Notes under the pieces: generated by a model | Told to the model about the DNA's origin: nothing | The model's database searches: none | Seen by the model: only the letters and a program-made list of their open reading frames with translations | Translations under genes and position numbers: made by a program | Shown here: positions 35,841 to 44,887 of the stretch, in pieces | How positions within the stretch are numbered: the first letter of the stretch is position 1 | Layout of the letters: the number at the start of each line of letters is the position of its first letter | DNA from: Paenibacillus polygoni | GTDB taxonomy: Bacteria; Bacillota; Bacilli; Paenibacillales; Paenibacillaceae | Length of the DNA: 64,000 nt | Direction of reading: 5' to 3' | Assembly (NCBI RefSeq): GCF_030263935.1 | Contig: NZ_CP127162.1 | Coordinates: 3,419,501-3,483,500 of the forward strand

Positions 35841-37485
35841 AAAAATTAGAGAAGCGATAAAGAAAACTCCTTCCGTCACTTATCCGGATTTTGACCTGAT
35901 GTGGAATAAGATTGAACAAAACAAAGAATGGCAACAAGGTTCAAAAACGAGGTGGTTTCAGCGTACCAATCTAAGCAAAACAGCGGTAATTGCCGGGATC
36001 TCTGCAGTTATGATCTCAACTCCTGTATATGCAGCCATTCATTATAATTGGTCGGATGTACTTTCTCATAAGACAGGCATTCAGTCGGTATGGGAACAGG
36101 GGCTTGGTCAAAATATTGACCAATCTGTAAATAAAGATGGAATCACGCTTACGGTAGATATCGCTTTTTCCGATGAAAACAGGACGGTACTCTTGTACAC
36201 ACTGGATCCAGGTACAGCATATAAAAACGAAACTGTGAGTTACGACAAAGTTGAGTTATTCAATTCAGATGGAGAGATAATCCAAGGGAATTACGAGCAG
36301 AGGTGGAATGCGGAAATCGGTAAATATCAGGGTTATTTTGAAACCGATTATGTTCTAAGACATAAGAAAGAAAATCTTCATTTCGCGATTACGAATGTAG
36401 TATTAACAGAAAAAACAGAGGTGCCTCTCTTCTATAATCCCGCAAATCAGGAGACGCAAACGTTTGAGATCAAGAGAGATGGGATTAGTACCGTAAGGAT
36501 TGAGACTTTTGAACAGTCTGAAAAAGATACCCTTTTAAATACTACTGTTCATTTTGAAGGCCTTGATCAGCGCCAGCGGGAGCGTACTTGGACTTCCTTT
36601 ACTGTCCTGGATGCTAACAATAATATGATTAGAGGATCAAAAAACGTATACGGCATACCAGGCACAAGCCCAGATCAAACCATATCTGAACAGCTCTATA
36701 CCAAAAAACAGCTTACTGCTGATGGTACTCATTTCGCTCTCTCTTATGAACGTGAAACAGGACGTATATCAGGCGAATGGGGAATGGATCTAACCTTGTC
36801 TAAGTCTGAATTAGAAAACAGTACGATCAGAGAACAGTTAGACCTGCCTGTACCTGAATTGCGGGAAGGCAGTAAAATTACGGAGATGATCGTAACTCCA
36901 TCCGAAGTTCGTTTAATGATCACCAATCAAGAAAAATATGCTCATTTACCATTCATTGATTACGAGCTTGAGATCGGCGGGAAACGATTAACTGGCGGTA
37001 TCAATTATCATAAGAAGCCGTCCAAAAAAACGGAGCTCCGTTTTGAAATGATGAATATGGATCTTACCTCTCTTCACGAACAGCCCATCACTCTTACAGC
37101 TAAGAAGCGTGTAGAGGAGCATAAAGGAAATGAAGAAACTTCTATCAGGCTTTCCAGTATCTCAACCAAACCACAGCATCTTCAAACGAAGTACGGCGAA
37201 TTTACGGTAGACTGGACTTATTATCTAAAAGATGAACAGCTGTATGTAGAGTCCAGCAGCCAGGATCCTACATTTGGAGGAATCAATCAAACCTATTATT
37301 ATGACGGTAAAGAAAAGATTTATGGAAAACCCTCCATTGTAAACTTTAGAGGGGAAGGAACCAATAAAAGTATGGATGTATATGAAAATTTCGCGCCGGA
37401 TCAATTAGATATCTTTGTTTTTATGTACACGACTGAACATTTGAATGAGAAAATAACGGTTCCAATTAGACAAAACGATCAATAA
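35821..37485 (+). CDS. DUF4179-type membrane protein, probable anti-sigma factor
   Basis: A 554-residue protein with a short cytoplasmic N-terminus (EDEKIREAIKKTPSV, FDLMWNKIEQNK), one membrane helix (about 53-72, TAVIAGISAVMISTPVYAAI), and a large beta-rich external part, matching DUF4179 proteins encoded next to ECF sigma factors. No zinc HxxxCxxC motif is seen. TTG start at 35821, seven to eight bases after AAGGGAGAG and inside the end of the sigma gene. Signal sensed unknown. Confidence 0.85.
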   Translation: MKPMEDEKIREAIKKTPSVTYPDFDLMWNKIEQNKEWQQGSKTRWFQRTNLSKTAVIAGISAVMISTPVYAAIHYNWSDVLSHKTGIQSVWEQGLGQNIDQSVNKDGITLTVDIAFSDENRTVLLYTLDPGTAYKNETVSYDKVELFNSDGEIIQGNYEQRWNAEIGKYQGYFETDYVLRHKKENLHFAITNVVLTEKTEVPLFYNPANQETQTFEIKRDGISTVRIETFEQSEKDTLLNTTVHFEGLDQRQRERTWTSFTVLDANNNMIRGSKNVYGIPGTSPDQTISEQLYTKKQLTADGTHFALSYERETGRISGEWGMDLTLSKSELENSTIREQLDLPVPELREGSKITEMIVTPSEVRLMITNQEKYAHLPFIDYELEIGGKRLTGGINYHKKPSKKTELRFEMMNMDLTSLHEQPITLTAKKRVEEHKGNEETSIRLSSISTKPQHLQTKYGEFTVDWTYYLKDEQLYVESSSQDPTFGGINQTYYYDGKEKIYGKPSIVNFRGEGTNKSMDVYENFAPDQLDIFVFMYTTEHLNEKITVPIRQNDQ

Positions 37486-37567
37486 TTTATGAAACATTTA
37501 TGATTGTCGAAGTCATCAGAGTCTGATTGATGAAAAACTTCTCTTAAAGGACCTTGGAGTTAAAAAT

Positions 37568-37610
37568 AAAAAAGAAGCAGAAGTCCCTAAAAGGATATCT
37601 GCTTCTTTTT
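37568..37610. terminator. bidirectional intrinsic terminator
   Basis: AAAAAGAAGCAGA pairs with TCTGCTTCTTTTT. T runs on both strands let it end both the plus-strand anti-sigma gene and the minus-strand pdp gene that meet here. Confidence 0.88.
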
Positions 37611-37645
37611 GGTATCTGATTGCGATCTATATGGCCTTATCGAAG

Positions 37646-38980
37646 CTATACGAATCGCTCTACGCCATGTTTAGTAACAAGTGCATAAATTAAAGGTTGT
37701 TTAGGTACGGCAGCATCTGTAATACTGTAAGCTTGTTTCAGCTTGTTTTCCGCCTCCTGCACCTTGGATTCACTCGCCTCATTGATGTGCATAACAGCAA
37801 GAGTATCTCCTGCTTTAACTTCATCGCTGACTTTCTTCACAAGGGTAACGCCGACTCCGTAATCAATAACAGATTCCTTTGTCTCGCGCCCTGCACCGAG
37901 CAGCATGGCAGCAATACCGATGGCTTCTGCTTCAATACTCGCCACATAACCGCTTGTATCTGCTTTTACCTCGAGTGTACGGCTCGCTCCAGGAAGTTTG
38001 CTTAGATCTTCTATTTGTCCTACATCACCATGCTGGGCAGCGACCATTTGTTTTAGTTTATCAAATGCCGCCCCGCTTCTCAGCAGTTCTTCAAGCACAA
38101 CACGCGCTTCTTCTACGGTCTTTGCTTTTCCGCCGAGAACGAGCATATGCGATGCCAAAATAAGACTGACTTCCTCTAGATCTTCCGGTCCGTTTCCTTG
38201 CAAAGTTTCAACGGCTTCCTTGATCTCAAGCGCATTACCAATGCCAAAACCAAGCGGCTGATCCATATCGCTGATTACAGCAACAGTATCACGACCCACA
38301 TGGGTTCCGATATCAACCATTGCTTCTGCGAGTCGAATTGAATCATCTAGTGTTTTCATAAAAGCTCCACTGCCTGTCTTTACGTCCAGTACAATCGCAT
38401 CAGCGCCTGCCGCAATCTTCTTGCTCATGACCGAACTTGCAATCAGTGGAATAGAGTTCACCGTTGAAGTAACATCCCTGAGAGCATATAACTTTTTGTC
38501 TGCGGGAGCCATATTCCCGCTCTGACCAATGACAGCTGCTCCCACTTCATTCACTTGATTCAGAAATTCGTCTCTAGAGAGCTCGATGGTAAAGCCTGAG
38601 ATCGACTCTAACTTGTCCAGGGTACCGCCCGTATGACCTAATCCACGGCCTGACATTTTAGCAACAGGAACACCTGCCGCGGCAACAAGCGGAGCAAGTA
38701 CAATCGTCGTTTTGTCTCCTACGCCCCCTGTGGAATGTTTGTCTACTTTTATACCCTCAATCGGGGATAGATCCACTTGATCTCCTGACTTCGCCATCTC
38801 CATCGTAAGATGACCTGTCTCCTGTGACGTCATTCCCTGGAAATAAACTGCCATTGCCCAAGCAGACATCTGATAATCTGGTATCTCACCACGGCTGTAA
38901 CCCTGGATTAGAAACGTAATTTCTTCTGCTGACAATTCATGTCCGTCGCGTTTCTTTTGAATTATATCCACAGCTCTCAT
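37646..38980 (-). CDS. pdp: pyrimidine-nucleoside phosphorylase
   Basis: Phosphorolyses uridine, thymidine and deoxyuridine to base and (deoxy)ribose 1-phosphate. Landmarks: [56 protein letters not shown] and the C-terminal [19 protein letters not shown]. 444 residues. Last gene of a deoB-PNP-PNP-pdp salvage cluster. Confidence 0.94.
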   Translation of the reverse strand: MRAVDIIQKKRDGHELSAEEITFLIQGYSRGEIPDYQMSAWAMAVYFQGMTSQETGHLTMEMAKSGDQVDLSPIEGIKVDKHSTGGVGDKTTIVLAPLVAAAGVPVAKMSGRGLGHTGGTLDKLESISGFTIELSRDEFLNQVNEVGAAVIGQSGNMAPADKKLYALRDVTSTVNSIPLIASSVMSKKIAAGADAIVLDVKTGSGAFMKTLDDSIRLAEAMVDIGTHVGRDTVAVISDMDQPLGFGIGNALEIKEAVETLQGNGPEDLEEVSLILASHMLVLGGKAKTVEEARVVLEELLRSGAAFDKLKQMVAAQHGDVGQIEDLSKLPGASRTLEVKADTSGYVASIEAEAIGIAAMLLGAGRETKESVIDYGVGVTLVKKVSDEVKAGDTLAVMHINEASESKVQEAENKLKQAYSITDAAVPKQPLIYALVTKHGVERFV

Positions 38981-39040
38981 ATATTGACCACACCTTATTA
39001 CCGTATTTAAAAAAGTTCAGAGCACCATTAATTACACTTC

Positions 39041-39907
39041 TTACACTTCACGAACGAAAGCACGTACAAGACCGATAAATTTCGGTTTGGTACGATTTGC
39101 AACAGCAACTACTTGTTCATGAGTCAAAGGTTCTAGTTCTTCTCCAATTGCCATATCCGTAATACAAGAAATGCCCAGTACACGCAGACCCGCATGTCTT
39201 GCCGCAATTACTTCACCTACGGTAGACATCCCGATTGCATCTCCCCCAAGAAGAGCAAACATGGTTGATTCTTTTGGCGTTGAATACGTTGGGCCGCTAA
39301 TGCCGCAGTATACCCCTTCTTGCAATTCCAAATGCGTACCGTCCTCACCTTTAATTTCTTTCGAAAGTTTTTTGGCAAGAGCACGATATTCTGGATCATA
39401 AGCAGCAGACATATCAGGGAAGCGAACGCCAAGTTTCGGATCATTAGGACCAATCAGGGGATTTGCTCCCGTCATGTTGAGGTGATCTGTAATTAACATG
39501 AGATCTCCTGCTTTGAATCCACGATTCATACCGCCTGCTGCATTCGTCAGCATCAGCGTCTCTACACCGATCTGTGCCATCACATACACAGGAAGAACAA
39601 CAGTACGCATATCATAACCTTCATAGTAATGGAAACGTCCTTGCATAATCATTACATCTTTGCCTTCAAGCTGACCAATAACAAACCGGCCCGCATGTCC
39701 TGCAACGGTCGATTCAGGAAAATGAGGAACTTCGTTATATGGAATATAGACGGCATCTTCAATCTGGTCACCCAGATCGCCGAGACCGGAACCTAAAACG
39801 AGACCTATTTTAGGAGCATACTTGCCTAATTTTTGTTTAATATAAGCTGCAGCTTCTTCAATGCGAGCACCGTAATCTTTAGTCAGATCACTTGTAGTTT
39901 GAGACAT
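39041..39907 (-). CDS. purine nucleoside phosphorylase paralog with MTAP-like base-binding residues
   Basis: A trimeric-type PNP of 288 residues: phosphate site GLVLGSGLGDLGD, HAGRFVIGQLEGKDVMIMQGRFHYYEGY, TNAAGGMNRGFKAGDLMLITDH. It sits next to the ortholog of PupG. Unlike that neighbour, the purine-contact Glu of GPxYE is Ser (S209, GPTYSTPKES) and the Asn of the SCI-TN motif is Asp (D251, SCITDMAIG). MTA phosphorylases have Ser and Asp at these places and bind adenine. I therefore infer 6-aminopurine specificity; untested. Confidence 0.88.
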   Translation of the reverse strand: MSQTTSDLTKDYGARIEEAAAYIKQKLGKYAPKIGLVLGSGLGDLGDQIEDAVYIPYNEVPHFPESTVAGHAGRFVIGQLEGKDVMIMQGRFHYYEGYDMRTVVLPVYVMAQIGVETLMLTNAAGGMNRGFKAGDLMLITDHLNMTGANPLIGPNDPKLGVRFPDMSAAYDPEYRALAKKLSKEIKGEDGTHLELQEGVYCGISGPTYSTPKESTMFALLGGDAIGMSTVGEVIAARHAGLRVLGISCITDMAIGEELEPLTHEQVVAVANRTKPKFIGLVRAFVREV

Positions 39908-39972
39908 ATATGTTATTCCCCTTTAAACAAAATTATGTTGCTATGTTTCGTACCCTATCTTCCTTAGTATAT

Positions 39973-40797
39973 CTACATTTTCGGAATAAACGACATGACC
40001 AGGTTCAAGAATTTTTCTTTTACCATTTCAGCGGTTTCCATGACTTCCTCATGAGATAACGGCTGTTCAAGAATACCTGCAGCCATATTGGTAATGCATG
40101 AGATACCGAGCACTTCAATTCCTGCATGACGCGCTACAATGACTTCAGCCACCGTAGACATTCCTACTGCATCCGCGCCCAGTGTCCGTAGCATAACGAT
40201 CTCAGCCGGTGTTTCATAGTTAGGACCAAGAAGACCAGCATATACGCCTTCCTTCATCGCAAAACCTTGTTTCTCTGCCGTTTCTTTAGCAAGCTTACGG
40301 AGTCTAAGACTATACGCTTCAGACATATCTGGAAACCGCACACCAAAGTCCTCATGATTGGGTCCAATCAGCGGATTGCGGCCTGTCATATTGAGATGAT
40401 CGGATATAATCATCAGATCCCCAGGTGTATAAGACGTGTTAACGCCTCCTGCTGCGTTTGTCACAAGCATTTTTTGAACACCGATTGCTTTCATCACACG
40501 CACTGGAAACGCGGTTACTTCTGGACCATAACCTTCATACATATGGAAACGGCCTTTCATCATCACAACAGGACGCCCCTGAATGGTTCCAATCAGTAAT
40601 TCCCCAACATGACCTTCTACAGTGGAAACCGGAAAATGGGGGATTTCTTCATAAGGAATGGCAATGGCATCTTCGATCAGTTCTGCTAGAATGCCAAGTC
40701 CTGAGCCAAGAATAAGCCCGATTTCTGGAATCACGTTCGTTTTTGATTGGATATAAGTTGCTGCTTCCCCTACGCTGTTTCGCGCTAGCTGTGTCAT
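39973..40797 (-). CDS. pupG: purine nucleoside phosphorylase I
   Basis: Trimeric PNP for inosine and guanosine, 274 residues. It has GLILGSGLGILAE, KGRFHMYEGYG, TNAAGGVNTSYTPGDLMIISDH, and both 6-oxopurine determinants: E195 (GPNYETPAE) and N237 (SCITNMAAG). It resembles B. subtilis PupG more closely than does the copy downstream. It follows deoB by 17 bases, as in B. subtilis drm-pupG. Confidence 0.94.
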   Translation of the reverse strand: MTQLARNSVGEAATYIQSKTNVIPEIGLILGSGLGILAELIEDAIAIPYEEIPHFPVSTVEGHVGELLIGTIQGRPVVMMKGRFHMYEGYGPEVTAFPVRVMKAIGVQKMLVTNAAGGVNTSYTPGDLMIISDHLNMTGRNPLIGPNHEDFGVRFPDMSEAYSLRLRKLAKETAEKQGFAMKEGVYAGLLGPNYETPAEIVMLRTLGADAVGMSTVAEVIVARHAGIEVLGISCITNMAAGILEQPLSHEEVMETAEMVKEKFLNLVMSFIPKM

Positions 40798-40814
40798 AAA
40801 CTTGGTTGTCCCCC

Positions 40815-42008
40815 TTAAATAAGTTCCCTTAAAAAACTCTCCCCGTGCAGTGGAGCTTTCGTACCGAAATTATCAGCAATCGTCGCACCAAGATCAGAAT
40901 AGGTATCTCTTACACCAATACTTTTTCCTGGGGTTTGTAAAGATGGACTATAGATCAGCACAGGTACATATTCTCTCGTATGATCTGTTCCTGCATGTAC
41001 AGGATCATTACCATGGTCAGCAGAGATGATGAGAAGGTCATCAGGACCAATGCGCTGCATAATTTCCGGCAAAGCCTTATCAAATACTTCAAGAGCACCT
41101 GCATAACCTTCCGGGTCCCTGCGGTGACCGTACAAGGAATCAAAGTCTACTAAATTCGTAAACAAAAGTCCGTTAAAATCCTTGCCTAATTGCTCAATAG
41201 TTAGTTCGATGCCATGTTCATTACTCTTGGACGGATAAGAAGCGGTTACCCCTTCTCCATCGAAAATGTCATTAATTTTCCCTACTGCGATTACATCATA
41301 ACCAGATAATTGCAGAGAGTTCATCACTGTAGGCTCTGGCGGTTTTACTGCGTAGTCGTGCCGGTTAGGCGTTCTTCTGAAAGACCCTGGTTGTCCCACA
41401 TAAGGACGAGCAATTACACGCCCTACAGAGTGTTCAGGAGCAAGCGTAAGTTTACGAACAATCCGGCAAGCTTTGAATAACTCCTCAACCGGAATAATGT
41501 CTTCATGTGCAGCAATTTGGAATACACTGTCTGCCGATGTGTAGACAATCCAAGCGCCTGTCTTCATCTGCTCTTCACCGTACTCCTCAAGAACTTCCGT
41601 ACCGGAAGCCGGTTTATTACAAAGAACCTTACGGCCTGTCTGTTTTTCAAATTCAGTAATTAAGTCTTGCGGAAAGCCGGCAGGATATGTATTAAACGGA
41701 GTTTCAATTTTGAGCCCCATTAATTCCCAGTGTCCGGTCATCGTATCTTTACCTGCAGATACTTCTTTCATCTTTCCGTAATATCCTCTAGGTTCTTCCA
41801 CAGGAGACAGAGGCGGAATAGAAGCAATATTTCCAAGCCCTAATTTTTGCATGTTCGGAAGCTTTGTACCCGGAACTCGTTCCAAAATATGACCTAGTGT
41901 ATGAGCACCTGCATCACCAAACTTTGACGCATCGGGTTGCTCTCCAATTCCTACACTATCCAGCACGATGAAACATATCCGTTTGAAACGTGATTCTCTG
42001 CTTGTCAT
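40815..42008 (-). CDS. deoB: phosphopentomutase
   Basis: Interconverts (deoxy)ribose 1- and 5-phosphates, linking nucleoside breakdown to central metabolism. Alkaline-phosphatase-fold metal motifs: [45 protein letters not shown] and [11 protein letters not shown]. The ATG at 42006-42008 follows AAGGGG by 9 bases; 397 residues. First gene of the salvage cluster, after xerD. Confidence 0.95.
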   Translation of the reverse strand: MTSRESRFKRICFIVLDSVGIGEQPDASKFGDAGAHTLGHILERVPGTKLPNMQKLGLGNIASIPPLSPVEEPRGYYGKMKEVSAGKDTMTGHWELMGLKIETPFNTYPAGFPQDLITEFEKQTGRKVLCNKPASGTEVLEEYGEEQMKTGAWIVYTSADSVFQIAAHEDIIPVEELFKACRIVRKLTLAPEHSVGRVIARPYVGQPGSFRRTPNRHDYAVKPPEPTVMNSLQLSGYDVIAVGKINDIFDGEGVTASYPSKSNEHGIELTIEQLGKDFNGLLFTNLVDFDSLYGHRRDPEGYAGALEVFDKALPEIMQRIGPDDLLIISADHGNDPVHAGTDHTREYVPVLIYSPSLQTPGKSIGVRDTYSDLGATIADNFGTKAPLHGESFLRELI

Positions 42009-42074
42009 GATGTATTGCCCCTTCCCTAGTTCCATAATTTATCGGAATATACTTATAGTGTAGTGCTGAATCCA

Positions 42075-42980
42075 TCAGGCACGGGGATGATAATGATCAT
42101 AAACATCTTTCATATTACGTTTGACCACTTGGTTGTAGATTTGCGTAGTCGAAATATCAGCATGCCCCATCATTTCCTGCACTGATCTTAGATCAGCACC
42201 ATTCTCCAGCAAATGTGCAGCAAAAGAATGTCTAAGCGTATGCGGTGTAATTCCTTCGCCGGCGAGACCCGCTTCTTCTGCGTACTTTTTTATCATCTTC
42301 CAAATGCCTTGCCGTGTTAACCGGCTACCATTCGTATTAACAAACAGAGCTTGTTCCTCCGTATGATCCCTTAGTAGTTTGCTGCGAGCAGACTCCAGAT
42401 ATTCAGTCGTCGCCCTGGCTGCAATTCCTGTCACAGGGATGACCCTTTCTTTCGCACTGTCTCTTCCCGTCCGAACATACTTGAGCTGGGTATTCAGGTC
42501 TTCTACGTTGAGATGAACAAGCTCTGACACTTTAATTCCCGTTGCATATAAAAGCTCAAGCATTGCTTTGTCCCTAAGACCCGAAGGTACAGAAGGATCG
42601 GGAATGCTGAGCAGCCTGTCCACTTCTGTAATAGAAAGGATCTTAGGCGGATTTTTCTCTGTTTTGGGTGAATCCAAATGATAAGTCGGATCTTTAGAAA
42701 CCAGGCCTTTAAACATAAGATAATGAAAAAAAGAACGAAGGGAAACGACATTTCGGGCAATGGTTGAAGCCGCCTTCCCTTCTTTTTTTAGATAGGATAA
42801 ATACAGTACAATATGTGTACGTGTAATTTCAGACGCTTCCATATCCGCATCCATATGCTGTTCTCTATTCATATACCCAATAAACTGTTCAATATCACGT
42901 TTGTACGACTCAAGCGTACTGACAGAAGACCCTTTATCCTCCTGCAAATAATCCATGTAGGGCTGCACATACTTCCTCAT
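42075..42980 (-). CDS. xerD: XerD-like tyrosine recombinase
   Basis: By synteny (fur-yqzK-xerD-deoB) and full-length similarity, the XerD that resolves chromosome dimers at dif. 301 residues: SAM-like N-domain, then HTLRHSFAAHLLENGADLRSVQEMMGHADISTTQIY with the His-Arg-His-Tyr residues. Odd: the first catalytic Arg, normally in YATGLRVSEL, is Lys (K150, YATGIKVSEL), and the usual GKGxKER hairpin reads TGRDSAKER. Activity may therefore depend on a partner or differ. Confidence 0.88.
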   Translation of the reverse strand: MRKYVQPYMDYLQEDKGSSVSTLESYKRDIEQFIGYMNREQHMDADMEASEITRTHIVLYLSYLKKEGKAASTIARNVVSLRSFFHYLMFKGLVSKDPTYHLDSPKTEKNPPKILSITEVDRLLSIPDPSVPSGLRDKAMLELLYATGIKVSELVHLNVEDLNTQLKYVRTGRDSAKERVIPVTGIAARATTEYLESARSKLLRDHTEEQALFVNTNGSRLTRQGIWKMIKKYAEEAGLAGEGITPHTLRHSFAAHLLENGADLRSVQEMMGHADISTTQIYNQVVKRNMKDVYDHYHPRA

Positions 42981-43034
42981 CGTTTTCCTTACAGCTCCTT
43001 ACCTTTGAATTTTTAAGTTAACAAGACCACACTT

Positions 43035-43277
43035 CTATTCACCATACCAATAAAAAAAACGAAGACGATTCATTAAGTTTGTTTTCTCGGCTGCAAGCTG
43101 AATTCCTTCTTCGGGATGAAATACTTTCAGTGCATTCCCCTCAGGAATCTTATAATGATCCACAGGAGTGATCCAATTTGAGAATAAATCGAACACATTA
43201 TAAAACATATAAACTAGGGCAGCAAAGATGATAAATAAACGAACCATGCGAAGCCATTTACGAAGTGAAAATACCAT
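43035..43277 (-). CDS. yqzK: small membrane protein YqzK (DUF4227)
   Basis: An 80-residue protein with one membrane helix (FIIFAALVYMFYNVFDLF) after a basic N-terminus (SLRKWLRMVR), ending RLRFFYWYGE, typical of DUF4227. Position between fur and xerD is that of yqzK. The second ATG (43275-43277) has the better upstream site. Function unknown. Confidence 0.85.
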   Translation of the reverse strand: MVFSLRKWLRMVRLFIIFAALVYMFYNVFDLFSNWITPVDHYKIPEGNALKVFHPEEGIQLAAEKTNLMNRLRFFYWYGE

Positions 43278-43547
43278 AAGTTTCTTCCGCCTTCCTATAG
43301 TCATAATGTTGTCTTTTATAGGGTTTAGGTATTTGGGTAGTATTCCCCGATGACAATTGGGCTATGATTCAGCCTATGAACCTGTCAACCCGACTATGAC
43401 CACCTTTAGGCTGGCAAAAAAGAGAAACTACTGGCTTTACTCTACATTTTACAATGGAGTCCATTACTTAACTCATTACTTAACTCATTAAAATAGTAAA
43501 AGTCTATTATGAAGTTATCTCCAGTCATACTTATAAATGAACATGCT
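43278..43547. other. intergenic between fur and yqzK
   Basis: No gene seen. It holds a short tandem repeat (ATTACTTAACTC twice, about 43463-43487) and presumably the promoter of the yqzK-xerD-deoB genes, which I could not place with confidence. Confidence 0.4.
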
Positions 43548-43583
43548 AAAAAAGCTCCCCCGAACTTGACCCGGTGAGAGCTT
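43548..43583 (-). terminator. intrinsic terminator after fur
   Basis: AAGCTC...CCGG pairs with CGG...GAGCTT, followed by six T on the minus strand, about 20 bases past the fur stop. Confidence 0.8.
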
Positions 43584-43602
43584 GCTCATGCTTGTCTTTA
43601 TA

Positions 43603-44064
43603 TCAGTTCTTCGGTTTCTGATCGTTCTTGTCTTTGCAACGATGACAGATTCCTTGAAAATCAAGTCTGTGATCTAGAACCGTAAAATTAAACTCACGCT
43701 CTAAACGTTCTTCAAGCGGCCCAAGCCAATCTTCTCGTATTTCGTCCATACTGCCGCATTGAACGCATATCAAATGGTGATGATGGTGCTTGCTTGTGTC
43801 ACCGCGTAAATCATAACGGGCTACTCCGTCACCAAAATTTATCTTCTCAACGACATGCAGCTCACTGAGCAGTTCCAGGGTTCGATATACGGTTGCCAGA
43901 CCGATTTCGGGAGCTTTTTCCTTAACCAACATGAACACGTCTTCTGCGCTCAAATGGTCTTCTTCATTCTCTAGCAAGACTCGAACTGTCGCTTCCCGCT
44001 GGGGCGTTAGTTTGTAGCCTTGAGATTGTAACTGTTGTTTTATCTTGTCGATCCGTGCTTCCAT
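43603..44064 (-). CDS. fur: ferric uptake regulator Fur
   Basis: A 153-residue metal-dependent repressor. The winged helix (YKLTPQREATVRVLLENE, GLATVYRTLELL) is followed by the HHHHHLICVQCG metal/dimer segment and a second CxxC (CHRCKD). Fur, PerR and Zur are hard to separate by eye; position between spoIIM and yqzK matches B. subtilis fur. A sigma-A promoter lies upstream. Confidence 0.88.
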   Translation of the reverse strand: MEARIDKIKQQLQSQGYKLTPQREATVRVLLENEEDHLSAEDVFMLVKEKAPEIGLATVYRTLELLSELHVVEKINFGDGVARYDLRGDTSKHHHHHLICVQCGSMDEIREDWLGPLEERLEREFNFTVLDHRLDFQGICHRCKDKNDQKPKN

Positions 44065-44117
44065 ATTATCCCTCCCCCTCGGAAATCACTGCATCGTGTA
44101 CGTAAACCCACTTGTTT

Positions 44118-44147
44118 ATTATAGGGTCACATACGAAATAAAGTCAA
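44118..44147 (-). promoter_or_regulatory. sigma-A promoter of fur
   Basis: TTGACT (44142-44147) and TATAAT (44118-44123) on the minus strand, spacer 18 bases. Confidence 0.75.
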
Positions 44148-44183
44148 CCGTATCAGGGTTTTAAGGGCGATTTGGTCTTAGGA

Positions 44184-44810
44184 TCAAACCTTAATAAATA
44201 GTGGGGTTACCCACTGCATTAACACAGGAGTTACAAAGGTCTCAAAAGAAGAGATCCCAACCATAAGCAGGGCCATTGCCAGGGTTAACGTAATGTAACT
44301 GGTAAGCGGCCTTTTTAGGCTTTGGTTTCGCTGCATAAAAAATCGACTGCGAATCATATGAAGCGAAAAGGTGATTGCTGCCACACTGCTAATCATCAGG
44401 ACAGGGATGATAAACAAATTATGCGGTGCGATAGACAGCAAGGCGAGCAGCAACCCTTTCCAGGAATACTGAGCAACCAAATATCCAACTGAAAAACCGA
44501 TCAGCACTCCTTTTAAAAAATCCAAAACCAAGATACCTGGAAGACCGATAACAGACAAACCAAGAATGAAGATTAGCCCAATCCACTTTAAATGAAGCAT
44601 GGTAATGTCAAAAAAAGAATGAGATTCATTCACATTTCCTTGATGGATACTTACAAAAAAATTATCCAAATAACCCGCAAGATCTTGCTGCTGATCCAGG
44701 GTTAGTGCTCCTACCATTAATGCACCGAAAATAACCCCGACCAGAAATAATACAGCAACAAAAACATAAAGTGGAGTTTGGTCTCTGAATGTATGCTTGA
44801 GAAATGGCAT
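44184..44810 (-). CDS. spoIIM: stage II sporulation protein M
   Basis: A 208-residue membrane protein with about five helices, part of the SpoIIDMP engulfment machine that remodels septal peptidoglycan. Landmarks: LFLVGVIFGALMVGAL, ILGLSVIGLPGILVLDFLKGVLIGFSVGYL and LLSIAPHNLFIIPVLM. A sigma-E-like promoter lies about 40 bases upstream. Confidence 0.93.
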   Translation of the reverse strand: MPFLKHTFRDQTPLYVFVAVLFLVGVIFGALMVGALTLDQQQDLAGYLDNFFVSIHQGNVNESHSFFDITMLHLKWIGLIFILGLSVIGLPGILVLDFLKGVLIGFSVGYLVAQYSWKGLLLALLSIAPHNLFIIPVLMISSVAAITFSLHMIRSRFFMQRNQSLKRPLTSYITLTLAMALLMVGISSFETFVTPVLMQWVTPLFIKV

Positions 44811-44845
44811 GGCGAGAGGTCGTCCCCTTTCTGGTTACATACCCT

Positions 44846-44875
44846 ACTCTATGAATTTCTCTCTCATTCTATGAC
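44846..44875 (-). promoter_or_regulatory. sigma-E-type promoter of spoIIM
   Basis: GTCATAGA (-35, 44868-44875) and CATAGAGT (-10, 44846-44853) on the minus strand with a 14-base spacer; each fits the sigma-E consensus at six of eight positions. spoIIM is a mother-cell sigma-E gene in B. subtilis. Confidence 0.65.
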
Positions 44876-44887
44876 CCGAATCTGAAC

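Noticed and set aside
42075..42980. Integrase of a mobile element
   Set aside because: Synteny with fur-yqzK-deoB and full-length XerD similarity indicate the chromosomal Xer gene; no attachment sites or element genes nearby.
43463..43487. Tandem repeat ATTACTTAACTC x2
   Set aside because: Only two copies in AT-rich intergenic DNA; no sign of an array or protein-binding spacing.
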